DNA of 64,000 bases from Methylocella tundrae (GTDB lineage: Bacteria > Pseudomonadota > Alphaproteobacteria > Rhizobiales > Beijerinckiaceae): assembly GCF_901905185.1 (NCBI RefSeq), contig NZ_CABFMQ020000079.1:1-64000 (forward strand), in the 5' to 3' direction. The notes below the pieces were generated by a model that worked only from the letters and a program-made list of their open reading frames with translations, did no database searches and was not told the DNA's origin. Made by a program: the position numbers and the translations under genes. Of this stretch, positions 46,898-57,410 are shown piece by piece (position 1 is the stretch's first letter; every line of letters begins with the position of its first letter).

Positions 46898-48057
46898 CAC
46901 TTGGCCGCGGCAGGCGGCGCCATAGCCGCGCCGGCGCCAGCCCCCTCGCCGTTTCTCGTATCGATGGTGGCGACGACGGACATGCCCGGCCGGACCAAAG
47001 CGCCGAGCGCCGGGTTCGGATCGAGCACGATCTTCACCGGAACGCGCTGGACGACTTTAGTGAAGTTGCCCGTCGCATTATCTGGCGGCAGCAGGGCGAA
47101 TGTGCTGCCTGTGCCTGGAGACCAACTGTCGACATGGCCGGTCAGCTTCAGATCCGGAAAGGCGTCGACGGTAACGCGCGCCGGCTCTCCAATCCGGATG
47201 TTCGTCATTTGCGTTTCCTTGTAATTGGCGATCACCCAGATGTTGGGCAGCGGCACTACGGCAATCACCTGCGCCCCCGCATTGACGAATTGTCCCGGGC
47301 GCACCTGGCGCTGACCGACCAATCCATCGGCCGGCGAAAGGATGCGCGTATAGGTCAGATTGTTGTGCGCGAGATCGGCCGCGGCGGCGGCTGCGCGCAA
47401 CTGCGCCTCAAGCTGTTTCTTCTGGACGTCGAGACTGGAGAGAAGCGCCTTTTGCTGATCGAGCTGCGCCTCATTGAGGAGCAGTTGCGCCTCGGTGCGT
47501 TTTTCATTGGCGTCCGCCTGCTCGGCCAGCTGCGGCAGCCCGGCGATGCGGGTTTGCAGCAATTCCTGCTGACGCTTCTGTTCGAGCTGGTAGCGCTTGA
47601 GGTCCGCTTGCGTTGCTTCGATCGTCGCCTCGGCCTGACGAACAAGGGCCCGCTGCACGTCTTTCTGGTTGGCCAGATTATCGAGGTTCGCCTGCGCCGC
47701 CGCGCGAGAAGCCTCGGCTTGCTCCAGCGCCGCAGTGTAGTCGGAAGGATCGATTTCGACGATGAGATCGCCTTTGCGCACGGGCTGATAGTCGCCAACG
47801 GCGACCGTCTTCACATAGCCCGAAACCTTCGCCGCGAGCGGCGTGACGTCGCCGACGATGTAGGCGTCGTCGGTCGTCTCGAAGCGGGCGGCGCCGGTCC
47901 AGCGGTTCCAATGTCCCGCGATGAACCAGGCGAGATAGCCAATCGCAGCGACCAGAATGACGCGCAGGAGCGGATAAAGCCATCTCGCCCGGGAGTCTCG
48001 CGGCGGCGGCGCGGCCGGGGCTTCCGACAGTGGCGGATCTTTCGCCGCGTCATCCAT
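46897..48057 (-). CDS. HlyD/EmrA-type membrane fusion protein
   Basis: A 386-residue adaptor. One N-terminal membrane helix (LLRVILVAAIGYLAWFIA) is followed by a beta-barrel and lipoyl half-motif (TDDAYIVGDVTPLAAKVSGYV), a long coiled-coil hairpin rich in Ala, Gln and Glu, the second lipoyl half (SPADGLVGQRQVRPGQFV) and a barrel ending in a low-complexity Gly-Ala-Pro tail. It is the partner of the DHA2 transporter. ATG at 48057. No regulator gene is evident next to it. Confidence 0.9.
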   Translation of the reverse strand: MDDAAKDPPLSEAPAAPPPRDSRARWLYPLLRVILVAAIGYLAWFIAGHWNRWTGAARFETTDDAYIVGDVTPLAAKVSGYVKTVAVGDYQPVRKGDLIVEIDPSDYTAALEQAEASRAAAQANLDNLANQKDVQRALVRQAEATIEATQADLKRYQLEQKRQQELLQTRIAGLPQLAEQADANEKRTEAQLLLNEAQLDQQKALLSSLDVQKKQLEAQLRAAAAAADLAHNNLTYTRILSPADGLVGQRQVRPGQFVNAGAQVIAVVPLPNIWVIANYKETQMTNIRIGEPARVTVDAFPDLKLTGHVDSWSPGTGSTFALLPPDNATGNFTKVVQRVPVKIVLDPNPALGALVRPGMSVVATIDTRNGEGAGAGAAMAPPAAAK

Positions 48058-48141
48058 CAGCGCGACATTCCGGCAGGACGAGCGCCCCGCCGGCTCGCGT
48101 CCGGCTCAGCAAAGGGCTTCGGCGCCGCTTCCTTTCCAGCA

Positions 48142-48324
48142 TCATCCCCCCCAATTGGCTTTTGCGTGCGCGCCCGCGACTTGCCCGGCGAGCCGGGCGC
48201 GCGCTGCCTGAGCGCGGGCAAGACCATAAACGCCACCATACGGCGCCGTGCGGCCTTGAAACAGCCCGGCGCGCCATGAATTGAGTTGGGAGCGGAGGCG
48301 TGTTAGCAACGGCTCATCGTTCAT
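48142..48324 (-). CDS. Possible small protein upstream of the efflux pair
   Basis: A 60-codon frame from ATG to TGA, encoding a basic, Ala- and Arg-rich peptide (SWRAGLFQGRTAPYGGVYGLARAQAARARLAGQ). No domain is recognised. Two other frames are open here, as is common in GC-rich DNA, so the evidence is only the frame itself and its position 84 bp upstream of the HlyD gene on the same strand. Confidence 0.25.
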   Translation of the reverse strand: MNDEPLLTRLRSQLNSWRAGLFQGRTAPYGGVYGLARAQAARARLAGQVAGAHAKANWGG

Positions 48325-48412
48325 TTCCGCTGATCCCCTGCCGCTTCACGCCGGGAGCGATTGGCCGACACGCGAGACTGCCTGTGGTTCCGGATCGAAG
48401 AGGAGCAACGAC

Positions 48413-48652
48413 ATGAGTAAGATTGCCTATCATGTAGTCGAGCACGATGGAGGCTGGGCCTATACGTTGGATGGCGTGTACTCGGAGACTTTCCCAAGCC
48501 ATGCCGCCGCTGTCGCCGCGGCGAAACGCGTGGCGGAAGAACAGAGGACGCCGGGAGAGACCGAGGAAATCGAATATGAAACCGAAAAGGGAAAATGGAA
48601 AACCGAGCGCGCCGACGGCGATGATCGGCCATCGACCGAGGTCATCGAATAG
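48413..48652 (+). CDS. DUF2188 small protein
   Basis: A 79-residue acidic protein. IAYHVVEHDGGWAYTLDGVYSETFPSHAAAVAAAKRVAEEQ is the DUF2188 pattern, in which an aromatic-rich beta hairpin is followed by a helix. AGGAG lies 7-8 nt before the ATG at 48413. The function of the family is unknown. The C-terminal tail is strongly acidic. Confidence 0.8.
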   Translation: MSKIAYHVVEHDGGWAYTLDGVYSETFPSHAAAVAAAKRVAEEQRTPGETEEIEYETEKGKWKTERADGDDRPSTEVIE

Positions 48653-48791
48653 CGCGACGGGGGAAAAGCCGTTACCTCCCGGCGCCGCCCGTTTGAACGC
48701 CGCGATACCCGCGCCGACTTTGATATGTCGTTCGTCATGTTAACTGCGGCCGCCAGGGCTCGGCGAGCCGGCGCCGTTGCAGGGGAAACAC

Positions 48792-49787
48792 ATGTTCAAG
48801 GGTTTGCTGACCGATAAAGCCGGCGGGTCTTACGCGACAAAACTGACGCAGCTCGACGAGGCTCAATTGCCGGACGGGGACGTCACGGTGCGCGTGGCCT
48901 ATTCGACACTGAACTACAAGGACGCATTGGCGATCACCGGTCGTTTCCCTGTGGTGCGTCATTTTCCTATGGTTCCGGGCATTGACCTCGTCGGCGCCGT
49001 GGAAGACAGCGGCAGCCCGAAATTCAAGCGCGGCGATCTCGTCCTTGTCAATGGCTTTGGCATTGGCGACGTCCATTGGGGCGGTCTCGCGGAACGCGCG
49101 CGCCTCAAAAGCGACTGGCTGATTCCGCTGCCGAAGGCGTTTACGCCGCGTCAGGCAATGGCGATCGGCACGGCGGGTTATACTGCGATGCTCTGTGTTA
49201 TGGCGCTGGAGCATAATGGCGTCACGCCGGACAAGGGCGAGGTGCTCGTCACCGGCGCGGCGGGGGGCGTCGGGAGCATCGCCATCGCGCTGTTGCATAA
49301 GCTCGGCTATGCTGTCGTCGCTTCGACAGGCCGGGCGGCGGAAGCAGATTATTTGAAAGGTCTTGGCGCGCGGGAGGTGATCGACCGTGCGAAGCTGTCT
49401 TCGCCCGGCGAACCGCTGCAAAAGGAGCGCTGGGCCGGCGCGATCGACAGCGTCGGCAGCCATACTCTCGCAAATGTCCTCGCGGCCATGCGCTATGGGG
49501 GCGCGGCGGCGGCCTGCGGACTTGCGCAAGGGCTTGATCTGCCCGGCTCCGTCGCGCCCTTCATCCTGCGCGGCGTCACTCTCGCAGGGATCGACAGCGT
49601 CTACCGCCCGATGCCCGACCGCCTCGAGGCCTGGCGCCGGTTATCGAGCGATCTCGATACGAGAAGGCTCGATTCCCTGACGCATCAAATCGGCCTCGAC
49701 GAGACAATCGGCTACGCCTCGAAAATACTCGAGGGAGCCGTGCGCGGGCGCCTCGTCGTCGCCATCGATCCGGGCGCCGCGGGCTGA
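48792..49787 (+). CDS. acuI: Acrylyl-CoA reductase AcuI/YhdH-type zinc-independent oxidoreductase
   Basis: A 331-residue medium-chain dehydrogenase/reductase of the AcuI/YhdH subgroup. Features are STLNYKDALAITGR, FPMVPGIDLVGAVE, the NADPH motif VTGAAGGVGSIAIALL and DSVGSHTLANVLAAMRYGG. No structural zinc lobe cysteines are present. AcuI reduces acryloyl-CoA to propionyl-CoA and protects against this toxic intermediate. AGGGGAA precedes the ATG at 48792. Whether acryloyl-CoA is the true substrate here is inferred from the subgroup. Confidence 0.8.
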   Translation: MFKGLLTDKAGGSYATKLTQLDEAQLPDGDVTVRVAYSTLNYKDALAITGRFPVVRHFPMVPGIDLVGAVEDSGSPKFKRGDLVLVNGFGIGDVHWGGLAERARLKSDWLIPLPKAFTPRQAMAIGTAGYTAMLCVMALEHNGVTPDKGEVLVTGAAGGVGSIAIALLHKLGYAVVASTGRAAEADYLKGLGAREVIDRAKLSSPGEPLQKERWAGAIDSVGSHTLANVLAAMRYGGAAAACGLAQGLDLPGSVAPFILRGVTLAGIDSVYRPMPDRLEAWRRLSSDLDTRRLDSLTHQIGLDETIGYASKILEGAVRGRLVVAIDPGAAG

Positions 49788-49813
49788 CCGAACCGCCGGT
49801 CCGCCCCGTGGCC

Positions 49814-50203
49814 TCACAACTCGCCGGTGAGGAATTGCGCTCGCCCGTGGCCGAACGACCAGTCCTCGTCGGTGTTCTCGACGCAGGACACCATGAGGTC
49901 AGCCGGGTCGACGCCGCAGCGCTCATGCAGATAACGGGCGAGACGGGCGTAGAAATCGACCTTCTGCGCCTGCGGGCGCGGGCGAGTCGTTACCTGGACA
50001 ACCACGACATTGGCGGTTCTGGCTATCCCAAGACCCGTATCCTTAATGACCATGCGAGAGGCTGGATGTTCGTTAACGATCTGATAGCGGTCGTCCGCGG
50101 GCACGTGGAACGCATCAAGCATGGCTGCATGGGCCGCATCGAGAAGGGCGGCGAGGCTTTCGTCGGAGCGGCCTTCGACGAGGTCAAATCGTAAAAGAGG
50201 CAT
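49814..50203 (-). CDS. Tautomerase-family protein
   Basis: A 129-residue member of the tautomerase superfamily. After removal of Met, Pro1 of MPLLRFDLVEGRS would be the catalytic base. YQIVNEHPASRM and VDFYARLARYLHERCGVDPADLMVSCVENTDEDWSFGHGRAQF are typical of the longer tautomerase-3-like group. The reaction is probably a keto-enol isomerisation of an unknown aromatic or dicarbonyl compound. It converges with acuI. Confidence 0.82.
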   Translation of the reverse strand: MPLLRFDLVEGRSDESLAALLDAAHAAMLDAFHVPADDRYQIVNEHPASRMVIKDTGLGIARTANVVVVQVTTRPRPQAQKVDFYARLARYLHERCGVDPADLMVSCVENTDEDWSFGHGRAQFLTGEL

Positions 50204-50571
50204 GAGAGTCCTGTCTGTTCTGCTCCTGGCGGCGGAGCGGGCGGGCGAAAACTAGACCGTTTTCCAAATGCATATAATTGGAAAATGTGCTGTTCCCTTT
50301 AGTTTGATGCGCGGGCTTTTAGCCGATCAACGCTCGCTTAAAAAACCAGCGCGGCTTTTCGCATGCAGCGCTCGGCCAGCTTCAGAGAGCGTCAGGGGGC
50401 CGATCTCGGCCGCAAGATCGAAATTCCGCCGGTCAGCGCAGCGATGCGCGCCTTTCTCGACCCGAAGTCTCGCGTCGATGCATCTTGCAAGGACATCCGG
50501 AAAGGTCGCCGCGGCTCTGACGGCGAGCGCTGGCGAGCTTTTCGCCAAACCGCCGGCCCTGCGCGACGAAT
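50204..50571. other. Intergenic region without a recognisable gene
   Basis: Several frames are open but overlap one another and show no domain or ribosome site. The left 100 bp, upstream of the tautomerase start, are locally AT-rich and probably carry its promoter. Nothing else stands out. Confidence 0.4.
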
Positions 50572-52506
50572 TTACCGCCGCGCCTCCGAGAGATGGTCGA
50601 ACCGGCGGCGGTAAGCGCCAAGGCCCATCGTATCCGAGCGCAGATCCATGATGAAATCATGCAGCTCGGCGGCGGGAGCCAGCGCCTCGACATCGTCCCA
50701 GCCGGGCCAGCCGGGCTTTTCGGTATAGCCCATGATTTGGCCGCGGCGCCCGCTCAGCAAGCGTTGCGCGGCGGCCGTGAAGGCATTTGGCACGCTGACC
50801 GTTACGTGGTCGACCGGCTCCAGCAACACAGGCTCGGCCTTGGCCAAAGCTTCCGCGATCGCGATGCGCGTCGCCGTCCTGAACGCCATATCGGAGCTGT
50901 CAACCGCGTGGAAGCCGCCATCGACAAGGGTCACCCCGACGTCGACCACCGGATAGCCGAGCGGGCCCTTTTGCATCGCCTCCTCGGCGGCTTCGCGCAC
51001 CGCGGGAATATAGTTCCTAGGAACGGAGCCGCCGACGATCTTATCCGTAAACAGGAAGCCTGCGCCGCGCGGGCGCGGTTCTACCTCGAGCTTCACGTCG
51101 GCGAACTGACCGTGGCCGCCGGTCTGGCGTTTCACCCTGCCATGCTGCGACACCGCCCGCCGGATCGTCTCTTTATAGGCGATTTTCGGCGCGCTGACCG
51201 TAACGAGAACATTATAAACCGAGGAAAGGCGCTCGATCGCCGCATTGAGATGGATCTCGCCCTGCCCCCTTAGCACCGTCTCGCCCGTCTCGGGGCGATG
51301 CTCGATGCTGAGCGAAGGATCATCCTGGACAAGCTTTTGCAGAGCGGCGGAAAGCTTGACGTCATCCTTTCGATCCTTCGTCGTCACGGCGAGTTCATAG
51401 ACCGGCGGCGGCGGCTCGGGGAAGGGCTCCATCTGCGCGCCGCCGAGAAACGCGCCGGTCGCCACCCCGTCGAGGCGGCCGAGCGCAACAAGCTCCCCGG
51501 CGTCGGCTTCTGGCGCGCGAACCGATTCCGCCCCGGCGAAGCGGTAGATGCCGCCGACGCGGACGCCATCGAGCGTCGCGCCATCGCGCAAGGCGCCGCG
51601 CCAGACGCGGCCGTAGCAGAGCTTGCCAGCCTGCACCGTCTTGAAAATCTGAACCGCCGGCTGGTCACCAGCCGGAACGCCGCGCCGCTGCGCCGTCTCA
51701 ATCGCCGTCGGCACGTCGTGGCGCAAGGCTTTCCACAAGCGATAGACGCCATGCCCGCGGCTCGCCGCGCCGATCAGCACTTCGACGATCGAACCTTTCG
51801 CCTGGTCTTTGCGCAAGTGTTGATAAAGCTCCTCCGGCGTCGGCGTGACGTCTTCGAGGAGCTTCTCCATCAAGGCGTCATCCTGATCCGCCAACGTTTC
51901 GGTAAGGCCGGTCAACGCCTGCTTTTCGGGTTCGCGCATCTGCGGCGGCAGTTCGATCGGCTCGACGCTCTGCTTCTCGCCATAGCGGTAGGCGCGCCCG
52001 GTCACGACGTCGATATAGCCGATGACGGCGTCGCCGGCGCGGATCGGCAGCTGACGCGCCAGCAGCGGACGCGTCGAATGCGTCTGCAACGCCGCGATCG
52101 CATCCTGGAACGAGCCCGCGAGCGTATCTATCTTGTTGATGAAGATGAGATGCGGCAGGTTGTGCTCTTCGAGCGATTTCAGGAGCAACGGCAGATTCGA
52201 GATGCGCTCGGTCGTCGGTTCGCAGACAACCACCGCGAGATCGACCGCCATCAGCGCGGCGGACGTTTCAAAAGCAAATTCCACCGAACCGGCGCAATCG
52301 AGAATCGACCAGCGCTCGCCGAGAAAGGCGCAATGGCCAAGCCTCGCCTCTGAGCCAGGGCGCCCGCGCACGTCCGTCTGGCGCTTTGCCGGCGCCCCCG
52401 CCGCGAGCAGGAGCGCGTCGAATAAAGTGGACTTGCCGGCGCCTTGGGGGCCTATAAGCGCAATTGAGCGCGGTCCAGCAGCGGCCTTCGGGACAGAACC
52501 TGTCAT
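50572..52506 (-). CDS. EF-G-like translational GTPase paralogue
   Basis: A 644-residue five-domain paralogue of elongation factor G. The P-loop is GPQGAGKST, G3 is DCAGS in place of the canonical DTPGH, and G4 is NKID. Domains II to V are recognisable (TGRAYRY, LRGQGEIHLNAAIERL, GGHGQFADVKLEVEPR, VGVTLVDGGFHAVDSSDMAFRTAT). The catalytic histidine of the G3 motif is replaced by serine, and the protein is about 50 residues shorter than EF-G. Such paralogues are common in Alphaproteobacteria; their role is unclear and they are unlikely to perform normal translocation. Confidence 0.85.
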   Translation of the reverse strand: MTGSVPKAAAGPRSIALIGPQGAGKSTLFDALLLAAGAPAKRQTDVRGRPGSEARLGHCAFLGERWSILDCAGSVEFAFETSAALMAVDLAVVVCEPTTERISNLPLLLKSLEEHNLPHLIFINKIDTLAGSFQDAIAALQTHSTRPLLARQLPIRAGDAVIGYIDVVTGRAYRYGEKQSVEPIELPPQMREPEKQALTGLTETLADQDDALMEKLLEDVTPTPEELYQHLRKDQAKGSIVEVLIGAASRGHGVYRLWKALRHDVPTAIETAQRRGVPAGDQPAVQIFKTVQAGKLCYGRVWRGALRDGATLDGVRVGGIYRFAGAESVRAPEADAGELVALGRLDGVATGAFLGGAQMEPFPEPPPPVYELAVTTKDRKDDVKLSAALQKLVQDDPSLSIEHRPETGETVLRGQGEIHLNAAIERLSSVYNVLVTVSAPKIAYKETIRRAVSQHGRVKRQTGGHGQFADVKLEVEPRPRGAGFLFTDKIVGGSVPRNYIPAVREAAEEAMQKGPLGYPVVDVGVTLVDGGFHAVDSSDMAFRTATRIAIAEALAKAEPVLLEPVDHVTVSVPNAFTAAAQRLLSGRRGQIMGYTEKPGWPGWDDVEALAPAAELHDFIMDLRSDTMGLGAYRRRFDHLSEARR

Positions 52507-52851
52507 GGCGGCGCTTCCTCCATCCGCGGGTCGCCGAAACGGCGATCCAGCAGCGGTTTGGATTGTCTTGTTCTTGGGATCATTCTCGGAGGATCGCGGC
52601 TTTTGTCAATCGAGCGTATCGCCGCCTGGACACTGGGGTGCGCCGCCGCCGGCGCGCCGGCTCAAGTGGCGCCCTATTTGCTGCAACGAGAGAGCCGTCG
52701 GCTCGGGCGCCCCGGAAAAGCCGACACGCCAATATTCGCTGAGGAAACAGCCAAGCCCCGCCTTAAGCCATTCAAAAAGTGAGCGTCGCGCTCTCTTCGC
52801 CCCATCTGACGCGCCAGAGACGGCGCCGATTTACCCTAAAATGAGGCCCTG
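52507..52851. other. Divergent promoter region between the EF-G-like gene and ppc
   Basis: No gene is supported in 345 bp between two genes transcribed away from each other. Some frames are open by GC bias only. I could not pick out a clear -35/-10 pair or an operator. Confidence 0.4.
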
Positions 52852-55623
52852 ATGACGAAAGCTATCGATCCAGTTTCGGCGAATGGGGCGGCTGCAATAG
52901 AGCGCCCGCTCATCGACGACATTCGTCTGCTCGGCCAATTGCTCGGCGAAACCATTCGCGAGCAGGAAGGCGAAGACACGTTCGAGCGCATCGAGACCAT
53001 TCGCCGTCTGAGCGTCGCCTTCCAGCGCGACGCCGACCTCGAGGTCGAACGCAAACTGAACGAATTGCTGCATGGGCTGACGTCGGAACAGGCGATGGCG
53101 GTGATACGGGCGTTCACCTATTTCGCCCATCTCGCCAATATCGCCGAGGATCGCCACAATATCCGCCGGCGCGCCGAACAGGCCGAAAAGGAGCCGCACC
53201 TTCACGAGGGCGGCACGCTCGCCAAGACGTTCGAGCGCCTCTCCGCCGCGGCCATCGCGCCGGAGACAATCGCCGGGGCGATCGGGCGCAGCGTCATCTC
53301 TCCCGTATTGACCGCCCACCCGACGGAAGTTCAGCGCAAGAGCCTGCTCGACGCCGAGCGTTCAGTCGCCCAGCTTCTCCTCGCCCGGGAAAGCATCAAA
53401 GGCCAGCGCGAGCGCAAGCAGAACGAACTTCTGCTGCGCGCCAGAATCGCGCAACTCTGGCAGACTCGCCTTTTGCGCTATGCGCGGCTGACCGTCCGCG
53501 ACGAGATCGAAAACGCGCTCGGCTTTTACAACACGACCTTCCTGCGGCAGATTCCGCGCCTTTACGCCGAACTCGAGGATCATCTCGGCGGCGCGCCGGT
53601 CGGCTGCTTCTTCCGCATGGGCTCATGGATCGGCGGCGACCGCGACGGCAATCCCAACGTCAACGCCTCGACGCTTGAACTCGCCCTAAGACGCCAATGC
53701 GACGCGGCGCTACGCTATTATCTGCGCGAGATTCACGAACTTGGCGGCGAACTTTCGATTTCGGGGAAGCTGTTTGGCTGCACGCCCGAGCTTCGGGATC
53801 TGGCGGACCGCTCCGGAGACGAAAACCCGCAGCGCGAGGACGAGCCTTATCGCCGCGCCCTGATCGGCATCTATTCAAGGCTCGCCGCCACGCTTTTGCT
53901 GCTGACGGGCGGCGAGGCTCTGCGGCACGCCGTTCCGCCGGGCGAACCTTACGCGGACGCCGGCGAACTGCAGGCCGATCTCGCCATCGTCGAGGCTTCG
54001 CTTCGCGCCAATCATGCCGCAGCCCTGGTTCCCGCCCGGCTCGGGCCGCTGCGCCGCGCCGTCGACGTGTTCGGCTTCCACCTCGCCTCGGTCGATCTGC
54101 GCCAAAGCTCCGACCGGCACGAAGAAACGTTGAAGGAGCTTTTGCGCGTCGCGCGAGTAGTTGACGATTACTCTGCGCTCGATGAAGCGCAGAGGCAAAA
54201 GCTCCTCGTCGACCTTTTGCGCGATCCGCGGCCGCTGCGCGTTCCGGGCGTCGCCTATTCGCCTCGCACGGAAGAGGAGCTTGAGATCTTCGAGTCCGCG
54301 CGCGACGCGCGTCAGTCTTTCGGCGCTCGCGCCGTGGTGCATTACATCATCAGCCATACAGAGACGGTCAGCGACCTTCTTGAGGTTCTGATTCTGCAAA
54401 AAGAATGCGGCATGATGCATGGCGTCCTTGGCGACGCCGGCGCTTCAGCCGAACTCATGATCGTACCGCTGTTCGAGACGATCGAGGATCTGCGCAACGC
54501 CGAAGCCATCATGCGCGCCTTCTATGTGCTGCCGGGCGTCGCCGATCTGGTTCGGGCCTCCGGCGCGGAGCAGGAGATCATGCTCGGCTATTCCGACAGC
54601 AACAAGGACGGCGGCTTCTTCACCAGTAATTGGGAGCTTTACCGCGCCTCCACCGCTCTCGCCAAACTGTTCGAGCAGCATCAGGGCGTCGCCCTTCGCC
54701 TCTTTCATGGACGCGGCGGCACGGTCGGGCGCGGCGGCGGCCCGAGCTATCAGGCAATCCTCGCGCAGCCGCCAGGGACGGTCAACGGACAGATCAGGCT
54801 GACCGAACAGGGCGAAGTCATTTCGTCCAAATACGCAAATCCGGAAATCGGGCTGCTCAACCTCGAGGCCCTTGTCGCGGCGACCCTCGAGGCGACCCTA
54901 TTGCCGTCGGCAGGCGCGGTCCCGCAAGCGTTTCTCGACGCGGCGGCGGAGCTTTCGCAAGCCAGCATGAAGGCCTTCCGCGCAGTGATTTACGACAATC
55001 CCCGCTTTGTCGATTACTTCTTCACCGCGACGCCGATCGCCGAGATCGCCGAACTCAACATCGGCTCGCGTCCGGCCTCGCGCAAATCGACGCGGCGGAT
55101 CGAAGATCTGCGGGCGATCCCGTGGAGCTTTTCCTGGGGTCAGGCGCGCCTTAATCTTCCGGGCTGGTTCGGATTCGGTTCGGCGGTCGAGCATTTCATC
55201 GCCGGCGCGCCCAAGGAAAAGATGGCGCTGCTCCAGCGCATGAACGCCGAATGGCCATTCTTCCGCGCGCTTTTGTCGAACATGGACATGGTGCTCGCCA
55301 AGGCCGACATGGGCCTCGCCAAACGCTATGCGGAGCTGGTGCCGGATCAGGAACTTGCGCACGCCGTCTTCGCTTCCCTCGACCATGAATGGCGGCGCAC
55401 GACGAAGGCGCTGAACGAGATTACCGGCGCGACGACGCGGCTCGCCGACAATCCGGCTCTCGCCGGCGCGATCAAGCACCGCTTTCCCTATATCGCGCCT
55501 TTGAACCATCTGCAGGTGGAGCTGCTGCGGCGCTGGCGCGGTGGCGACCACGACGACAAGACCTTGCGCTCGATCCTCATCACCATTAACGGCATAGCGG
55601 CGGGCTTGCGCAATACCGGCTGA
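52852..55623 (+). CDS. ppc: Phosphoenolpyruvate carboxylase
   Basis: A 923-residue enzyme carboxylating PEP with bicarbonate to oxaloacetate. Catalytic motifs are intact: [13 protein letters not shown] with the essential histidine, [21 protein letters not shown], and [14 protein letters not shown], the flexible loop. The C-terminus ends in the usual NTG. The ATG at 52852 has GAGG upstream. In serine-cycle methylotrophs this enzyme supplies the CO2-fixing step, which fits the rest of the window. It is followed by ilvA after 69 bp. Confidence 0.96.
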   Translation: MTKAIDPVSANGAAAIERPLIDDIRLLGQLLGETIREQEGEDTFERIETIRRLSVAFQRDADLEVERKLNELLHGLTSEQAMAVIRAFTYFAHLANIAEDRHNIRRRAEQAEKEPHLHEGGTLAKTFERLSAAAIAPETIAGAIGRSVISPVLTAHPTEVQRKSLLDAERSVAQLLLARESIKGQRERKQNELLLRARIAQLWQTRLLRYARLTVRDEIENALGFYNTTFLRQIPRLYAELEDHLGGAPVGCFFRMGSWIGGDRDGNPNVNASTLELALRRQCDAALRYYLREIHELGGELSISGKLFGCTPELRDLADRSGDENPQREDEPYRRALIGIYSRLAATLLLLTGGEALRHAVPPGEPYADAGELQADLAIVEASLRANHAAALVPARLGPLRRAVDVFGFHLASVDLRQSSDRHEETLKELLRVARVVDDYSALDEAQRQKLLVDLLRDPRPLRVPGVAYSPRTEEELEIFESARDARQSFGARAVVHYIISHTETVSDLLEVLILQKECGMMHGVLGDAGASAELMIVPLFETIEDLRNAEAIMRAFYVLPGVADLVRASGAEQEIMLGYSDSNKDGGFFTSNWELYRASTALAKLFEQHQGVALRLFHGRGGTVGRGGGPSYQAILAQPPGTVNGQIRLTEQGEVISSKYANPEIGLLNLEALVAATLEATLLPSAGAVPQAFLDAAAELSQASMKAFRAVIYDNPRFVDYFFTATPIAEIAELNIGSRPASRKSTRRIEDLRAIPWSFSWGQARLNLPGWFGFGSAVEHFIAGAPKEKMALLQRMNAEWPFFRALLSNMDMVLAKADMGLAKRYAELVPDQELAHAVFASLDHEWRRTTKALNEITGATTRLADNPALAGAIKHRFPYIAPLNHLQVELLRRWRGGDHDDKTLRSILITINGIAAGLRNTG

Positions 55624-55692
55624 ACCGCGATCCTCGCCTCACGCTGAACGCGGCTCCTCCGGGAGCTGCGCCCTGCCCCTTGAGGCCAAACA

Positions 55693-57207
55693 GTGACCGA
55701 TTACGTCCGTAAAATTCTCGACGCGCGAGTTTATGACGTCGCGTCGGTGACGCCGCTCGAACGCATGACCCGGCTCAGCCAGAGGCTGGGCTGCCCGGCC
55801 CTTCTGAAACGCGAGGATTTGCAGCCCGTCTTCTCCTTCAAGATTCGGGGCGCCTACAATCGCATCGCGAGGCTGTCAGCCGAGGCGCGCGCGGCCGGCG
55901 TCATCTGCGCCTCGGCCGGCAATCACGCGCAAGGCGTTGCTTTGTCGGCTCAGCGCCTCGGCATCGCGGCGACGATCGTCATGCCCGTGACGACGCCTCC
56001 GATCAAGATCGACGCCGTCCGCTATTGGGGCGGCAATGTGGTGCTCTACGGCGACGCCTTCGACGAGGCCTACGCCCACGCAAAGGCTCTCGAGAAGGAG
56101 CATGGCCTGACGTTCCTGCATCCCTTCGACGATCCGGACGTCATCGCGGGCCAGGGCACGATCGGCATGGAGATCTTGCAGCAGCATCCGGACCCGATCG
56201 AAGCGATCTTCGTGCCGATCGGCGGCGGGGGCCTTGCCGCGGGCGTCGCGTCCTATGTGAAGTTCCTGCGACCCGAGACGCAGGTGATCGGCGTCGAGCC
56301 GGTCGACGCCGCATCAATGAAAGCCGCCATCGATGCCGGCGAGCGCGTCATCCTCGATCGCGTCGGCCTTTTCGCGGATGGCGTCGCGGTTCGCCAGGCG
56401 GGCGTCGAGACGTTCCGTCTCTGCCGCAAGCTGCTCGATGACGTGCTGCTCGCCGACACCGACGAAATGTGCGCCGCGATCAAGGATATTTTCGAGGACA
56501 TGCGCGTCATCGCAGAGCCGGCCGGCGCGCTGTCCCTCGCCGGGCTCAAGGCCTATGCGCTGAAGAACCCGCAACGGACCGGCGCGCTCATCGCGATCAA
56601 CAGCGGCGCCAATATGAATTTCGACCGGCTGCGGCATGTCGCCGAGCGCGCGGAAGTGGGCGAAGCGCGCGAGATCCTGCTCGGCGTGACGATCCCCGAA
56701 CAACGAGGCAGCTACCGCCGCTTCGTCGAGATTCTCGGCAGCCGCACCATCACCGAGTTCAATTACCGCTACGCCGGGGGCGAAAAGGCTCATGTTTTCG
56801 TCGGTCTGAAGCTGGCCGAGGCGAAAAGCGAAAAAGGCGTCGTGATCGAGCAATTGAAAAAGGCCGGCTATGGCGTGCTCGACATCAGCGCGGATGAAAC
56901 AGCAAAGCTGCACGTCCGCTATATGGTCGGCGGCGGCGCCCCTGGCCTCAGCGATGAGGTGATCCTGCGCTTTGAGTTTCCCGAACGGCCCGGCGCTCTG
57001 CGCAAATTTCTCGACTGTCTCGGCGCGGACTGGAACATCACTTTGTTCCATTATCGCAACCACGGCGCCGATTATGGCCGCGTATTGGTTGGCGTGCAGG
57101 CGCCGCAAGCGGACAGGGCGCGCTTTGAAGAGCGCATCGCCAGCCTCGGCTATCCTTTCGAGGAGGAGACGGATAATCCCGCCTATCGCATGTTCCTGAA
57201 AGGCTGA
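55693..57207 (+). CDS. ilvA: Threonine ammonia-lyase, biosynthetic
   Basis: A 504-residue PLP enzyme deaminating threonine to 2-oxobutyrate, the first step to isoleucine. The Schiff-base lysine is in QPVFSFKIRGAYN, the asparagine loop is SAGNHAQG, and the glycine loop is IGGGGLAAG. Two C-terminal ACT-like domains (RGSYRRFVEILGSRTITEFNYRY and RPGALRKFLDCL) give isoleucine and valine control, marking it as the biosynthetic form. The start is GTG at 55693 with GAGG upstream. It is unlinked to ilvBNC, 28 kb away. Confidence 0.94.
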   Translation: MTDYVRKILDARVYDVASVTPLERMTRLSQRLGCPALLKREDLQPVFSFKIRGAYNRIARLSAEARAAGVICASAGNHAQGVALSAQRLGIAATIVMPVTTPPIKIDAVRYWGGNVVLYGDAFDEAYAHAKALEKEHGLTFLHPFDDPDVIAGQGTIGMEILQQHPDPIEAIFVPIGGGGLAAGVASYVKFLRPETQVIGVEPVDAASMKAAIDAGERVILDRVGLFADGVAVRQAGVETFRLCRKLLDDVLLADTDEMCAAIKDIFEDMRVIAEPAGALSLAGLKAYALKNPQRTGALIAINSGANMNFDRLRHVAERAEVGEAREILLGVTIPEQRGSYRRFVEILGSRTITEFNYRYAGGEKAHVFVGLKLAEAKSEKGVVIEQLKKAGYGVLDISADETAKLHVRYMVGGGAPGLSDEVILRFEFPERPGALRKFLDCLGADWNITLFHYRNHGADYGRVLVGVQAPQADRARFEERIASLGYPFEEETDNPAYRMFLKG

Positions 57208-57410
57208 ATGGCGGAGGTGGAGAAAATACGATCAGCGTCGAACTTTCTTGCTTGGGCGCTCCTCGCCTCAGCATCTTCGGGTGGTTGCCGCGTGCCGCGT
57301 TGAACGATATTGAGGTCACCCGGCCATGATCGAGGCGGGAGTGGAAGAATTGCGCTCGATAGATCTGGCTTCCACAGACTATGAAGACATAGTTCGGTTT
57401 ATCTATAGGG

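Noticed and set aside
46786..48279. A 497-codon open frame on the plus strand
   Set aside because: It is antisense to the HlyD-type adaptor and its surroundings and has no domain.
52507..52851. Small proteins in the ppc upstream region
   Set aside because: Several frames are open at once, with no ribosome site and no family pattern.
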